This document shows positions 25,564 through 35,322 of a DNA stretch of 64,000 bases, piece after piece. The stretch is from the NCBI RefSeq assembly GCF_946479755.1, contig NZ_CAMLHC010000006.1, positions 186,001-250,000 of the forward strand, written 5' to 3'. The DNA is from an uncultured Chitinophaga sp. GTDB lineage: Bacteria; Bacteroidota; Bacteroidia; Chitinophagales; Chitinophagaceae. The notes below the pieces were generated by a model that was not told the origin of the DNA, did not search any database, and saw only the letters and a program-made list of their open reading frames with translations. Every line of letters begins with the position of its first letter. The stretch's first letter is position 1. The translations under genes were made by a program, and so were the position numbers.

Positions 25564-25827
25564 ATGACACTCTGTTCTCATCTGAAAGCCATCACTGAAA
25601 TCAAAACAGCGAAGGACCACGTTTGTGAGGAATGCGTTAAACAGAACGGTACCTGGGTGCACCTGCGTACCTGTCAAACTTGCGGCGCTACCCTTTGCTG
25701 CGATGATTCCCCCGCCAGGCATATGACGCAGCATTATCACCTGACCCAACACCCGGTCATCTCTTCGGCCGAACCGGGGGAGCAATGGCTCTGGTGTTAT
25801 GAAGACGGAGTTTTTGCAGAATACTGA
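25564..25827 (+). CDS. UBP-type zinc finger protein
   Basis: 87 residues that form one zf-UBP domain: CSHL near the start, CEECVKQNGTWVHLR, TCQTCGATLCCDDSPARHMTQHYHLTQHPV. The Cys and His ligands are all in place. In eukaryotes this domain binds the C-terminus of ubiquitin; in bacteria small stand-alone copies are common and their role is unknown. The gene is divergent from nfi, with no clear partner. Assignment of the domain is secure, the function is not. Confidence 0.88.
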   Translation: MTLCSHLKAITEIKTAKDHVCEECVKQNGTWVHLRTCQTCGATLCCDDSPARHMTQHYHLTQHPVISSAEPGEQWLWCYEDGVFAEY

Positions 25828-25909
25828 ATAAATTTTTATTAATATTGACGGATACAAATTCCACCCGATGAACAATGATGATCCACGATACGATAGCCGC
25901 GGCATAACC

Positions 25910-25937
25910 TTGTGTTAATAATAGCATGTTAATTTTG
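25910..25937 (+). promoter_or_regulatory. Candidate promoter of the ECF sigma gene
   Basis: TTG at 25910-25912 and TAATTTTG at 25930-25937 are 17 nt apart. The start codon begins only 8 bp after the -7 element, which predicts an almost leaderless message. Confidence 0.5.
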
Positions 25938-25945
25938 TCTCCGTC

Positions 25946-26527
25946 ATGGACAATAGAACCAATCTGATTCCGCCAAAACTGTTGCTGCGCCTCCGTCACG
26001 GAGAGGAAGACGCATTGCGCTCCCTGCTCGATCTCCTCGGACCTAAGGTGCTGGCGTACTGTAAAAAGAAAGTGGGCAATGATGAAGACGCGGAAGAACT
26101 GCTGCTTGATATTTTTCTGAAACTGTGGCATTTTCGCGAAAAAATAGACCAGACCGCCGATGTGCAGGTACTGCTCTTTACCATCGCCCGTAACCATATC
26201 CTGAATTTTATCCGCCAGAAGGCTACCCGCCAGCTAGCCACCATAGCGCCCGAGGAGACGATGCCGCAACAGGAGGATGCTGTCCGCCAACGCATGGATT
26301 ATAACGAGCTGTTCAGTCAATATCAGCAGGTGCTGGAAAAACTCGGAGAAAAACAACGCGCCGTTTTCCGTATGAGCCGCGAAGAAGGCCTCTCACACCG
26401 CGAAATCGCCGATAAACTCGGTATCTCCATACGTACCGTGGAAGCGCATATTCACAGCAGCCTGAAAACTATCCGCACGGAATTTAAAGATGCCTATATA
26501 TTGATCGTCCTGCTCCTGATCCGATAA
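25946..26527 (+). CDS. ECF RNA polymerase sigma-70 factor
   Basis: 193 residues. Region 2 lies at about 15-85, with the polymerase-binding helix DAEELLLDIFLKLWHF; region 4 at about 125-180 with EKLGEKQRAVFRMSREEGLSHREIADKLGISIRTVEAHI, including the recognition helix. It belongs to the Bacteroidota expansion of ECF sigmas that pair with FecR anti-sigma factors, and indeed a FecR gene follows 82 bp downstream. It should direct transcription of the receptor locus that follows. The C-terminus is hydrophobic (YILIVLLLI), which is common in this group. Confidence 0.96.
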   Translation: MDNRTNLIPPKLLLRLRHGEEDALRSLLDLLGPKVLAYCKKKVGNDEDAEELLLDIFLKLWHFREKIDQTADVQVLLFTIARNHILNFIRQKATRQLATIAPEETMPQQEDAVRQRMDYNELFSQYQQVLEKLGEKQRAVFRMSREEGLSHREIADKLGISIRTVEAHIHSSLKTIRTEFKDAYILIVLLLIR

Positions 26528-26609
26528 ACTATCAACCAGAAAAAAAATATTTCACGCCACTAAGTAGTCCCTTCATTTTTCGTGTATATAAGGGAAAGAG
26601 CCAGTTAAT

Positions 26610-27566
26610 ATGACGAAGTACGATGCCTCGGACATGCAGGAACTGATCCGGAAAATACAGGAACATACCGCTACTGCGGAAGAACTGCGGCGTTTCCTGC
26701 GCATGACGGAACAAGCTGCGTCAGACGACCTGCTACCCTATGCGGAATGGCAGCAATGTCACGGGGAACCTTTGTCATCCGGGCTGAAAGATAAAGTGAT
26801 GCAGTCGGTGGCCCAACGTAGGGTCCGCCCGCTGAAGCACTACGTCCGTAAGTCATTGCCCTACGCTGCCGCCATCCTGCTGCTGCTGGGACTGCACCGC
26901 TGGCTACCCCGCATGGGAACCCGCCAGCCGGTCTGGCTCACAGCCACCACAAAGGACGGAGAGATAAAGCGTGTAACCCTGCCTGATAGTACCGCCGTTG
27001 TGCTGAACGCCCGCTCGGCTATCCGCTATCTGCCATCGCCGGACACCATCCGCGAAGTATTCCTCGAAGGAGAAGCCTACTTCGACGTACGGCGCAACGA
27101 AAGCAAGCCTTTCGTGGTACGCGCCGGCGCACTCAGCACCCGCGTGCTGGGCACCGCTTTCAACGTCCGTGCATATCCCGGGGAATCACAGCAGCTGGGC
27201 GTTGTATCAGGGAAGATACAAGTGTCATCCCCGCGAGGCAAAACGTTGGTGATGACCAAAGGCGATCAGGTAACCTACGATGCCACCGCCACCTTTACCA
27301 GCATCGTTGCAGACCCGCAACAGATGAGCAGCTGGCAGAAAGGGATCATCGATATGAATAACCTGACACTGCACCAGGTAGCAGCTATCCTGGAAAGATG
27401 GTACAGCGTTAAAATAGTCCTGATGACACCCGGCATCGGCCAACACGTCCTGTCCGGCACACAAACCAATACTTCGTTAACGGCTACACTGGAATCCATC
27501 TGTTTTGTATACAACCTCCAATACCAACAAGAGGGACAGGTCATTAAAATCCGTGAAAAACAATAA
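26610..27566 (+). CDS. FecR family anti-sigma factor / signal transducer
   Basis: 318 residues. Cytoplasmic N-terminal helical part (1-80) that would hold the sigma factor, one membrane segment at about 88-100 (YAAAILLLLGL), then the FecR domain (VTLPDSTAVVLNARSAIRYLPS, VFLEGEAYFDV, PFVVRAGALSTRVLGTAFNVRAY) and a C-terminal DUF4974-like end (ITVHQVAAILERWYSVKIVL type). It would pass the signal of the SusC-like receptor to the sigma factor. It follows the sigma gene and precedes the receptor gene, as usual. Confidence 0.95.
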   Translation: MTKYDASDMQELIRKIQEHTATAEELRRFLRMTEQAASDDLLPYAEWQQCHGEPLSSGLKDKVMQSVAQRRVRPLKHYVRKSLPYAAAILLLLGLHRWLPRMGTRQPVWLTATTKDGEIKRVTLPDSTAVVLNARSAIRYLPSPDTIREVFLEGEAYFDVRRNESKPFVVRAGALSTRVLGTAFNVRAYPGESQQLGVVSGKIQVSSPRGKTLVMTKGDQVTYDATATFTSIVADPQQMSSWQKGIIDMNNLTLHQVAAILERWYSVKIVLMTPGIGQHVLSGTQTNTSLTATLESICFVYNLQYQQEGQVIKIREKQ

Positions 27567-27611
27567 AGGATGAAACTGTCACTCCTATACGACGCTTACA
27601 AAATTTAAGGT

Positions 27612-30600
27612 ATGAAACTATCTTTATCCACTATCCGTGGCCTTACCAGAAAGGTCATGCTAAACTCCCTGTGCCTGCTGCTGGCTGTAGCGCCGCTGAC
27701 AGCCCTGATGGCACAGACACCCGGACCGGACAACCAAACGGTCAGCATTACTGTTAAACAAGCTACGGTGGTGGAGGTATTCCGCATCGTGGAAAAACAA
27801 ACGCCCTTCCGCTTTCTTTTTGATAAATCCCTGGAATCTTTTTCCGCCAGGGTCTCCTTGCAGCACAAAAACATAACGGTAGCCCGGCTGCTGGAGGAAC
27901 TGGACAAACAGACCGGCCTCCGGTTCAAAACATCCGGTACTACTATCTCTGTGGCGACTAAAAACAAACCTTTTCAGGTGCATCCGGGCGTGGACGCCCC
28001 AAAACGGGAAATCACAGGTATTGTACTGGATTCTTCCGGGGAGGCTATGGTGGGAGTGACCGTGTCGGTGAAAGACGGCCGTACCGGTACGGGCACCGAT
28101 GTGAACGGCCGCTATATCCTCTCCGTGCCTGATGACGCCACACTCACCTTCAGCCTGATCGGTTACCGCACACAGGAGGTGCCGGTGACTGGCAGAAACA
28201 AAATAAATGTCATCCTCCAGGAAGCTTCCTCTGCACTGGAAGAGGTAGTAGTCGTTGGCTACGGTGCACAGAAAAAAATAAGCCTCGTCGGCGCACAGGC
28301 CACCGTGTCCCCGAAAGACCTGAAACAACCGGTGTCTAACCTTACCAACTCCCTGGGCGGCCGCATCGCCGGTATGGTGTCTGTACAACGCAGCAGTGAA
28401 CTGGGATACAACGATGCCAATATCTACATCCGTGGCATCTCTACCTTCACCAAAGGACTCAGCGCCCCGCTTACCCTGGTGGACGGCGTACCCAGAAATA
28501 TTGCCAACGTAGACCCGGAAGACATTGAGAGTTTTTCTGTCCTGAAAGATGCTTCCGCCACCGCCGTGTACGGTGTTCGTGGGGCCAACGGCGTTATACT
28601 TATCACCACCAAATCCGGTAAAGCCGGTAAACCGGCGTATAATATCCGTTATACGGAAGGCTTTACGCAGTTCGCCAAACTACCGTCTTTTGCTGATGGC
28701 CCTACCTACATGCAGCTGTCCAACGAAGCCCTGCAAACACGCGGTAGCGCACCCATCTACTCAGACGAAGCCATTCAGAAAACCCGCGACCGCAGCGATC
28801 CTTACCTGTATCCCAATGTAGACTGGTTCAAAGAACTTTTCCGTGATCACGGAAAAGTGAGAAACGCTAACGCCAATATGAGCGGCGGCTCGGAAAAAGC
28901 AGTGTATTACATCGGCCTCGGTTACTACGATGAACTAGGCCTCTACAATGTTGACGGCCTCTCCAAATACAACTCTTCCATCTATTCCAAACGGTATAAC
29001 GTTACCTCCAACGTAACGCTTACCCCCTCTAAAACAACAACCGTGAAACTGGGCATTCAGGGATACCTGAATAACGTGAACCTGCCTGCTACCGGCGTAG
29101 GAGACATCTTCGCAGACGCGTACTACCTTACTTCTGTGCAGATACCTACCCGCTACCCGGACGGTAAAATCGCCGACCTGCGCGGCGGCGGACTGAAAAA
29201 CCCCTGGGCATCGCTCACACAAAGCGGTTATGCCAACCAGTGGAGAAGCCAGCTTTACTCCAACCTGCGCCTTACACAGGAGCTGCCGTTCATTACAAAA
29301 GGACTGTCTGTTACCGGTATGTTTTCCTTTGATGCCTACAATTATACCAGTAACCGGTACGAGAAAAGCCCGGATACCTGGTATGCCACCGGCCGCGATG
29401 CCGACCGTAAACTGATCTACGAACAGACCGCCATCGGTACCGAATTTCTGGCCTATACTAAGTCTAACCTCGGAGAACGATCCTTCTATAACGAACTGGC
29501 GGTGAACTACAGCCAGAGCTTCGGCAAACACGATGTGTCCGGAATGCTGCTTTACAATAACAGCGACAAGGCCAATACCTATGCCACTAACCTTGAAACA
29601 TCGCTGCCATACCGCTTTCAGGGGCTCGCCGGCAGATTTACCTACGGTTTCAGTAATAAATATTTTGCAGAGCTCAACTTCGGCTACAACGGCGCTGAAA
29701 ACTTTTATCCCGATAAACGGTATGGTTTCTTCCCATCCGCCGGCCTTGGTTGGGTAATATCAGAAGAACACTTCTTCAAACCCATTAAAAGCTATGTGCA
29801 GTTATTTAAAGTGCGCTTTTCCCACGGCCTCGTCGGTAACAGTAACATCGACGGCAGAAGGTTTGCCTATCTCGCCACCGTAGCGAACACCGGTGATTAC
29901 TATTTTGGGAAGAACATGGACCAGAAGTTCACCGGGAAAGAGATCGGTGAATATGCGGTAGACGTACAATGGGAAACTTCTAAGAAAACCAACCTTGGTT
30001 TTGATATACAGGTGCTGGACGAAAGCCTCGCCTTGCAGGTAGACCTCTTCCGGGAATACCGCAGCGGCATCTTCCTGCGCCGCAAATCCCTGCCCGGTTA
30101 TATCGGTATGATCAACGCGCCGTTTGGAAACGTCGGTATCATCGACAACAAAGGTGTTGACGCGTCGGTCACTTATAACCGCCGCTTCGGTGATCTCTCT
30201 GTGCAATTGCTGGGTAATTTCACCTACAATAAAAACAAAGTCGTGGAAAATGACGACCCCGCATGGAAATACCCCTGGCTGGAAAGAAAAGGCCATAAAG
30301 TAGACCAGCGCTTCGGTTACATTGCCCTTGGCCTTTTTGAGAGTGATGCAGAAGTGCAAAATTCACCCCGCCAGCCCGGCGACGTACGTGCAGGCGATAT
30401 CAGGTACAAAGACGTCAACGGAGACGGTGTCATCGATACCTACGACCAGGTGCCCATCGGCTATGGCGATGTTCCTGAAATTATCTATGGCTTTGGTTTT
30501 ACGCTGGGATATAAATCTGTTAGCCTCTCGGCCTTGTTCCAGGGAGCTGCCCATGTGGACGTACTGCTTAGCGGTGAAGGAACGATGCCCTTCCAGCAGG

Positions 30601-30959
30601 GACTCGCCAGAGGTAATCTCTTCAGCAATATCACCGACCGCTGGACGGAAGAAAACCCCCGTAACGACGCTTTCTATCCGCGCCTGATGGCCGGCTCGCT
30701 GAATGATAACTACGCTGCCAGCACCTGGTGGGTAAAACGCAGTGATTATCTCCGCCTGAAAACATTGCAGTTGAACTACAGCCTGCCGTCCAGGCTCATG
30801 AAACGCATCGGCTTTAAATCGTCCAGCATATTCCTGCAGGGCGTTAACCTGCTCACGTTCTCTCCTTTTAAATTATGGGATGTGGAAGTGGGCAACGGCA
30901 GGGGAGCTGCCTATTCCAGCACCAAATCCTATACTGTCGGCATTGCCGTGAATTTCTGA
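27612..30959 (+). CDS. SusC/RagA-type TonB-dependent receptor with STN domain
   Basis: 1115 residues. Signal peptide to about residue 35; STN domain at 45-117 (signal-transducing, interacts with FecR); carboxypeptidase-regulatory-like domain at 133-212 (ITGIVLDSSGEAMVGVTVSVKDG); TonB box-like sequence EVVVVGYGAQKK near 218; plug with IYIRGISTF and LKDASATAVYGVRGANGVILITTK; then a long barrel that ends in aromatic NF. This is the full set of domains of the receptor that pairs with a SusD lipoprotein to import a glycan or other polymer. The preceding sigma/FecR pair and the STN domain imply substrate-induced expression. Substrate is unknown. Confidence 0.96.
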   Translation: MKLSLSTIRGLTRKVMLNSLCLLLAVAPLTALMAQTPGPDNQTVSITVKQATVVEVFRIVEKQTPFRFLFDKSLESFSARVSLQHKNITVARLLEELDKQTGLRFKTSGTTISVATKNKPFQVHPGVDAPKREITGIVLDSSGEAMVGVTVSVKDGRTGTGTDVNGRYILSVPDDATLTFSLIGYRTQEVPVTGRNKINVILQEASSALEEVVVVGYGAQKKISLVGAQATVSPKDLKQPVSNLTNSLGGRIAGMVSVQRSSELGYNDANIYIRGISTFTKGLSAPLTLVDGVPRNIANVDPEDIESFSVLKDASATAVYGVRGANGVILITTKSGKAGKPAYNIRYTEGFTQFAKLPSFADGPTYMQLSNEALQTRGSAPIYSDEAIQKTRDRSDPYLYPNVDWFKELFRDHGKVRNANANMSGGSEKAVYYIGLGYYDELGLYNVDGLSKYNSSIYSKRYNVTSNVTLTPSKTTTVKLGIQGYLNNVNLPATGVGDIFADAYYLTSVQIPTRYPDGKIADLRGGGLKNPWASLTQSGYANQWRSQLYSNLRLTQELPFITKGLSVTGMFSFDAYNYTSNRYEKSPDTWYATGRDADRKLIYEQTAIGTEFLAYTKSNLGERSFYNELAVNYSQSFGKHDVSGMLLYNNSDKANTYATNLETSLPYRFQGLAGRFTYGFSNKYFAELNFGYNGAENFYPDKRYGFFPSAGLGWVISEEHFFKPIKSYVQLFKVRFSHGLVGNSNIDGRRFAYLATVANTGDYYFGKNMDQKFTGKEIGEYAVDVQWETSKKTNLGFDIQVLDESLALQVDLFREYRSGIFLRRKSLPGYIGMINAPFGNVGIIDNKGVDASVTYNRRFGDLSVQLLGNFTYNKNKVVENDDPAWKYPWLERKGHKVDQRFGYIALGLFESDAEVQNSPRQPGDVRAGDIRYKDVNGDGVIDTYDQVPIGYGDVPEIIYGFGFTLGYKSVSLSALFQGAAHVDVLLSGEGTMPFQQGLARGNLFSNITDRWTEENPRNDAFYPRLMAGSLNDNYAASTWWVKRSDYLRLKTLQLNYSLPSRLMKRIGFKSSSIFLQGVNLLTFSPFKLWDVEVGNGRGAAYSSTKSYTVGIAVNF

Positions 30960-30989
30960 TGATTTGCTAATAACAATAATCTCCTTCGG

Positions 30990-32795
30990 ATGAAAATAAA
31001 AAGACTCGCTTACCTCGCGCTGGTAAGTACTTCGCTCCTGACAACGTCCTGTAACAAGGATTTCCTTAACCAGGTGCCCGATGACCGTATCACCATCGAA
31101 CAGGTGTTTGCCCGCAGACGTTATTCAGAAGAATATCTCGCCAACATATATTCCACACTGCCTAACGAAGCATACCGCAATACATCCCCCTGGGAAGGTT
31201 GCTCCGACGACGCAGACATCACCTACGACCGGCCCGGCTCGGGTTACGATACCTATCCCATCAACCTGGGCAACTGGAGCGCTGCTTCCGGTTATATGGA
31301 CACATGGTCAAAGTATTACCGTGGTATCCGCTCTGCATCTTACTTTATCCAGCATATCGATGAAAACAAAGAGATAAAGGAGCTGCCCAATGGCCAGGAA
31401 CTGATTGATAAATACAGGGCGGAAGCCCGCTTCCTCCGTGCGTTCTTCTATTATGGACTGGTACGTCAATATGGCCCTGTGATCCTGTTGGGCGATATGC
31501 CCATCGCCGGCGACCTGGAACCTTCTGACGCGGAAATGCAGAAACCCCGCAACAGCTACGATGAATGTGTAAACTATATCGTAGCAGAACTGGACCTCGC
31601 CGCCACTAAACTGCCCAGGCATTTTACAGAACAGGCGGATGCTGACTATGGCAGGGCCACTGCCGCTGCCTGCAAGGCCATTAAAAGCCGCATACTGTTA
31701 TTGGCCGCTAGTCCTCAGTTCAATGGCAACGCTGACTACGCCAACTTCCGGAACCTCGATGGTAAACAGCTGGTCAACTCCTCCTTTGATAAGGAAAAAT
31801 GGAAACGTGCGGCCGATGCAGCCAAAGAAGTGATCACCGGTTTTAACTTCTCCCTGTACCGAAAAAATGACGCTGACGGAAAATTCGATCCCTACCTTTC
31901 CTGCCGCGATGTATTCCTCGATCCATGGAACAGCGAGGTGATCTTCGCCCGTACGACCAATAACCTGAAAGACTGGGAACGGTCCACTACGCCGCGGTTA
32001 GCCAATGGTTATGCGGCAGTGGCGGTAACGCAGCAACTGGTGGATGAATTTGAAATGGAAAACGGTAAAGGCATCCGCGAAGCGGGTTCCGGCTATGTGG
32101 AAACTGGTTTTTCCAAAGCTGCCACCAAATACACGACTACCGGCACCTACAATATGTATGTCAACCGTGAACCACGTTTCTACGTGAACGTTAGTTACAA
32201 TGGCAGCCTGTGGATCAATACCAGCGAAGGTAACAAAGTAATAGAGACTTACTTTACCGGCAACACCGGCAAAAAAGGCTCATGGGACTTTCCCCGTACC
32301 GGCTACATTGCCCGCAAAAATATTCATCCCAACAGCAATCCACGTATTACACAATACATCGCGAGGCCGTTTATCCTCGCACGTTATGCAGAAATCCTGC
32401 TTAACTATGCCGAAGCGTTAAATGAATATTCGCCCGGCGATCCGGATATCGCGAAGTATCTCAACGAAATCCGTAACCGTGCCGGTCTCCCGGAGGTGAC
32501 GCCGGGATTGGGACAGCAGGAGATGCGTAATAAAATCCGCCACGAGAGAAGGGTAGAACTGGCACTGGAAAGCCTCCGTTACTTCGATACCCGCCGCTGG
32601 AAAATAGCGGAACAGACCGACGGTGGTAACTTCTACGGCATGAACGTAGACGCGGGTACGAAACTGACTGACCTCGTGTTTTACCAACGGACCGTCTTCG
32701 AAAGAAGGGTATTCCTCAAAAATTATTACCTGTTTCCCATTCCGCAGTCAGAAATGGACCGCGACAAGAATCTGGTGCAGAATCCCGGTTGGTAA
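30990..32795 (+). CDS. SusD/RagB-like outer-membrane lipoprotein
   Basis: 601 residues with a lipoprotein signal (LALVSTSLLTTSC, Cys near 21). Typical SusD features: DFLNQVPDDRITIEQVF at the start, helical TPR-like region with KYRAEARFLRAFFYYGLVRQYGPVILL, and the C-terminal LARYAEILLNYAEALNE and IRHERRVELALESLRYFDTRRW motifs. It would cap the SusC barrel and bind the substrate on the cell surface. The start lies 30 bp after the SusC stop. Confidence 0.95.
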   Translation: MKIKRLAYLALVSTSLLTTSCNKDFLNQVPDDRITIEQVFARRRYSEEYLANIYSTLPNEAYRNTSPWEGCSDDADITYDRPGSGYDTYPINLGNWSAASGYMDTWSKYYRGIRSASYFIQHIDENKEIKELPNGQELIDKYRAEARFLRAFFYYGLVRQYGPVILLGDMPIAGDLEPSDAEMQKPRNSYDECVNYIVAELDLAATKLPRHFTEQADADYGRATAAACKAIKSRILLLAASPQFNGNADYANFRNLDGKQLVNSSFDKEKWKRAADAAKEVITGFNFSLYRKNDADGKFDPYLSCRDVFLDPWNSEVIFARTTNNLKDWERSTTPRLANGYAAVAVTQQLVDEFEMENGKGIREAGSGYVETGFSKAATKYTTTGTYNMYVNREPRFYVNVSYNGSLWINTSEGNKVIETYFTGNTGKKGSWDFPRTGYIARKNIHPNSNPRITQYIARPFILARYAEILLNYAEALNEYSPGDPDIAKYLNEIRNRAGLPEVTPGLGQQEMRNKIRHERRVELALESLRYFDTRRWKIAEQTDGGNFYGMNVDAGTKLTDLVFYQRTVFERRVFLKNYYLFPIPQSEMDRDKNLVQNPGW

Positions 32796-32825
32796 ACACT
32801 TTTATTGATCTTAAACGACTACATT

Positions 32826-33791
32826 ATGAAAATGAAAATAAGAGCGGCATTGGCTATAGCCGGGATACTGCTCGCCAGCTGCGGCCAGGATCGGGACTTA
32901 CTCAGTAATATCCCCGACAGCATCGCGGTAGTGTATATGCCGCAGGCGGTAAACAGTCCGGCTACGTATAGCTTTGACCGTACTGCCGCTGCAGATTCGA
33001 TTGTCTACGGCGCCTGCTACGGCGGGCCGCATGCACCGGCCACAGATATACAGGTGCAGTTTCGCGCAGATGCGTCGCTGGTAGATAAATTTAACGCCAA
33101 TAACTACACGGATTATCCCATGTTGCCCGAAGGAAGCTACGAGCTGGAGCAATCCGGCGCGGTGATCCCCGCCGGCAAATACAATACGCCTCCTTTGACG
33201 CTACGGGTACGTTTCGATAAACTGGACGGCGTTGGCAACTACCTGCTGCCTGTTAGCATCACCACTGATGCCAGGGTGAATGAGGCGCTGCGGACCACCT
33301 ATTTCCTCATTAATGCAAAATACAGCAGCAATCCGTTTCCGTTGTTTGACCGCAGTACCTGGAAAATAACGGCTTTCTCATCGGAAGAGCCTACGGGAGA
33401 AGGCGCCGCCAACGGTCATGCTATTCATGCACTGGATGGAAACGATAACACTTTCTGGACTACCCAGTGGAAAGCCGCCAAGCCCGGTCCGCCTCATAAG
33501 ATCACCATCGATATGCAAACGGCACAGCAACTCCACGGGCTGGCATTCACCGGCCGTACTGACAAAAATACCGGTGAAGTGAAAGCTACAGGCAACCCTA
33601 AAAATATCATCCTGGAAACAAGTCCTGATGGTAACGTGTGGGACTATACGGAGTCTTTTATGCTGGATAACAATAAGATCAATACTATTTATCTGGCCTA
33701 TGCCCGGCAGGCAAGGTTCTTCAGGCTGACGATCAATAGCAGCCAGGGAGATACATACCTGACAAATATTGCTGAACTGAATGCTTTTTAA
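32826..33791 (+). CDS. DUF1735 and F5/8 type C (discoidin) lipoprotein
   Basis: 321 residues from the ATG at 32826 (MKMKIRAAL), preferred over an upstream ATG because it starts the lipoprotein signal (IAGILLASC). Residues 20-150 are DUF1735-like (an immunoglobulin-like domain of Sus-associated lipoproteins), residues about 165-321 an F5/8 type C carbohydrate-binding domain: STWKITAFSSEEP, NDNTFWTTQW, HKITIDMQ, NPKNIILETSPDGNVWDY. It probably binds the locus substrate next to the SusCD complex. It starts 30 bp after SusD and is cotranscribed. Confidence 0.9.
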   Translation: MKMKIRAALAIAGILLASCGQDRDLLSNIPDSIAVVYMPQAVNSPATYSFDRTAAADSIVYGACYGGPHAPATDIQVQFRADASLVDKFNANNYTDYPMLPEGSYELEQSGAVIPAGKYNTPPLTLRVRFDKLDGVGNYLLPVSITTDARVNEALRTTYFLINAKYSSNPFPLFDRSTWKITAFSSEEPTGEGAANGHAIHALDGNDNTFWTTQWKAAKPGPPHKITIDMQTAQQLHGLAFTGRTDKNTGEVKATGNPKNIILETSPDGNVWDYTESFMLDNNKINTIYLAYARQARFFRLTINSSQGDTYLTNIAELNAF

Positions 33792-33800
33792 TTGATCCCT

Positions 33801-34634
33801 ATGCACAGATATCTTGTCCTGAGCCTGTTACTACTGCTGGGCGCCTGTAGTAAATCAGGCGACAAAAAAGAGGATCCTCCTGCGCCGGTGAAGGAAAAAA
33901 TCCGCCTGAAGGTAATGACGTACAATATCTACGGCGCCCGGGCCAGCACCGGCGCGCCGGCAGACCTGCCGTTGCTCGCCAGGGTGATCAATGAACAACA
34001 GCCGGACCTGGTAGCTTTGCAGGAGGTAGATGTATTTACCAACCGTACTGGCGTTACCGTACATCAGGCCCGGGAGCTGGCAGCCCTTACCGGTATGGAA
34101 TGGTTCTTTACCAAGGCCATTGATGTAAGTGGTGGGCAATACGGTGATGCAGTACTGTCCCGCCTGCCTGTGAAGGAAAGCAAACGTTATGCGCTCCCGG
34201 TAGATCCGGATGTTAGCGGCGAATTCCGCTCTGTGGCTATGATCAGGGTGAACAAGGAGGGAAAGGACTTCTACTTTGCCTCCACACACCTCGATCATCT
34301 GTCGCAGGAAGCCAACCGGCTGGTACAGGCCACAGAGCTGAAGAAAATAGTGTCCGGCCTGGACCTGCCACTGATTATGGCCGGAGACCTCAATGCAGTG
34401 CCCACTTCGCAGACGATGAACATTATCCGCAGTTTTATGAATCTGGGCTGTACACAGCAATGCCCGCTGACCTTCCCATCTAGTAAGCCAGACCGCACGA
34501 TTGATTACATCATGACAACGCCGGATAGTGGTTTTTCAATAAGCGCTTATCAGCCATTGATAGGGTTTGTTACAGAGAAAAACGTATATGCATCCGATCA
34601 TTGCGCAGTGATAGCTACCATTAGTATCAATTAG
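33801..34634 (+). CDS. Endonuclease/exonuclease/phosphatase family lipoprotein
   Basis: 277 residues from the ATG at 33801 (MHRYLVLSLLLLLGAC, lipoprotein Cys near 16). All EEP family motifs are visible: VMTYNIYGAR with the metal-site Asn, LQEVD with the metal Glu, the GDLNAVP box with catalytic Asp and Asn, TIDYIM, and SDHCAV with the general base His. EEP lipoproteins at the end of Sus loci may remove phosphate from phosphorylated glycans, or split nucleic acids or sphingomyelin-like lipids. Nothing here fixes the substrate. It is last in the operon and just before a terminator. Confidence 0.92.
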   Translation: MHRYLVLSLLLLLGACSKSGDKKEDPPAPVKEKIRLKVMTYNIYGARASTGAPADLPLLARVINEQQPDLVALQEVDVFTNRTGVTVHQARELAALTGMEWFFTKAIDVSGGQYGDAVLSRLPVKESKRYALPVDPDVSGEFRSVAMIRVNKEGKDFYFASTHLDHLSQEANRLVQATELKKIVSGLDLPLIMAGDLNAVPTSQTMNIIRSFMNLGCTQQCPLTFPSSKPDRTIDYIMTTPDSGFSISAYQPLIGFVTEKNVYASDHCAVIATISIN

Positions 34635-34660
34635 CAAATAACGGTAAAGGTTAAACGCTG

Positions 34661-34692
34661 CAACGGCTGTTTCCTATCGGGAGCAGCCGTTG
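34661..34692 (+). terminator. Probable terminator of the Sus operon
   Basis: CAACGGCTG and CAGCCGTTG (9 bp perfect) enclose a further imperfect, partly G-U paired stem. A T run is lacking, so the function is probable but unproven. Confidence 0.5.
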
Positions 34693-34743
34693 TGTATTAG
34701 AGGTGTGATAATTTTGATATCTTTGGCTGGCCGGAGCCACGCC

Positions 34744-35322
34744 TTATTTTTTATAATAGGCAATGGTAGTGGCCAGCTCACTGGTTATGTCCCTTATAAT
34801 AGAGTCGGAGTGAAGAAGTTGACTAACCATCTGATCATTGGTCAGAACGATTGTTAGAAAAGTTTTACGGTGTTTTTGGTTTAGTTGGCGAACTACGATA
34901 AAACTGCCTTTTATGCTGCTCCAGGAATAAGTGCCTTTGCGAAGGTTAATCCCCTGACTATTGACGACTAGGACAGATTTTTCTTTGCGCGACTGCTTTC
35001 CAATCCAAATCGTGAGGAGCCAGGAAAGGAGTGCAGCTGCAGCAATAGCAAATGCTCCCAGGAAAGGGCCGGCTGCTATCGCAAAGAAAAAGCTGAAAAA
35101 ACCGAGTATGAGATAAACCGTCAGCAATTCAGGAGCAGCCGTCGGGTATAGTATAAAATCAGCTCGCCCAGGTTTGATCATAAAAGTATGCAGACTTCTA
35201 TCAGCTGTCGGGGTAATAGTAGTATTAAGTCCCCACTTGCACCCTAGTTGATTGGCTTCGTATTGGTATACTTGCTGGTACCCGGGTGTATCTTTATATT
35301 TTTCTATATTTATAACAGGCAT
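34744..35322 (-). CDS. Uncharacterised two-pass membrane protein
   Basis: 192 residues. Two long membrane segments occur at about 68-86 (LLTVYLILGFFSFFFAIAAG) and 90-108. On both sides there are short soluble parts; the C-terminal 80 residues (SVLVVNSQGINLRKGTYSWSSIKGSFIVV) resemble a PH-like or YcxB-like beta domain behind membrane helices. The function is unknown. The start codon region is copied as a 15-bp direct repeat 31 bp upstream, see the repeat entry. Confidence 0.7.
   Translation of the reverse strand: MPVINIEKYKDTPGYQQVYQYEANQLGCKWGLNTTITPTADRSLHTFMIKPGRADFILYPTAAPELLTVYLILGFFSFFFAIAAGPFLGAFAIAAAALLSWLLTIWIGKQSRKEKSVLVVNSQGINLRKGTYSWSSIKGSFIVVRQLNQKHRKTFLTIVLTNDQMVSQLLHSDSIIRDITSELATTIAYYKK

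Noticed and set aside
34704..34730. TATCTTTG-like element on the plus strand
   Set aside because: A TATCTTTG is visible near 34718, but the next plus-strand gene begins about 700 bp later and the gene between is on the minus strand, so it is probably chance.
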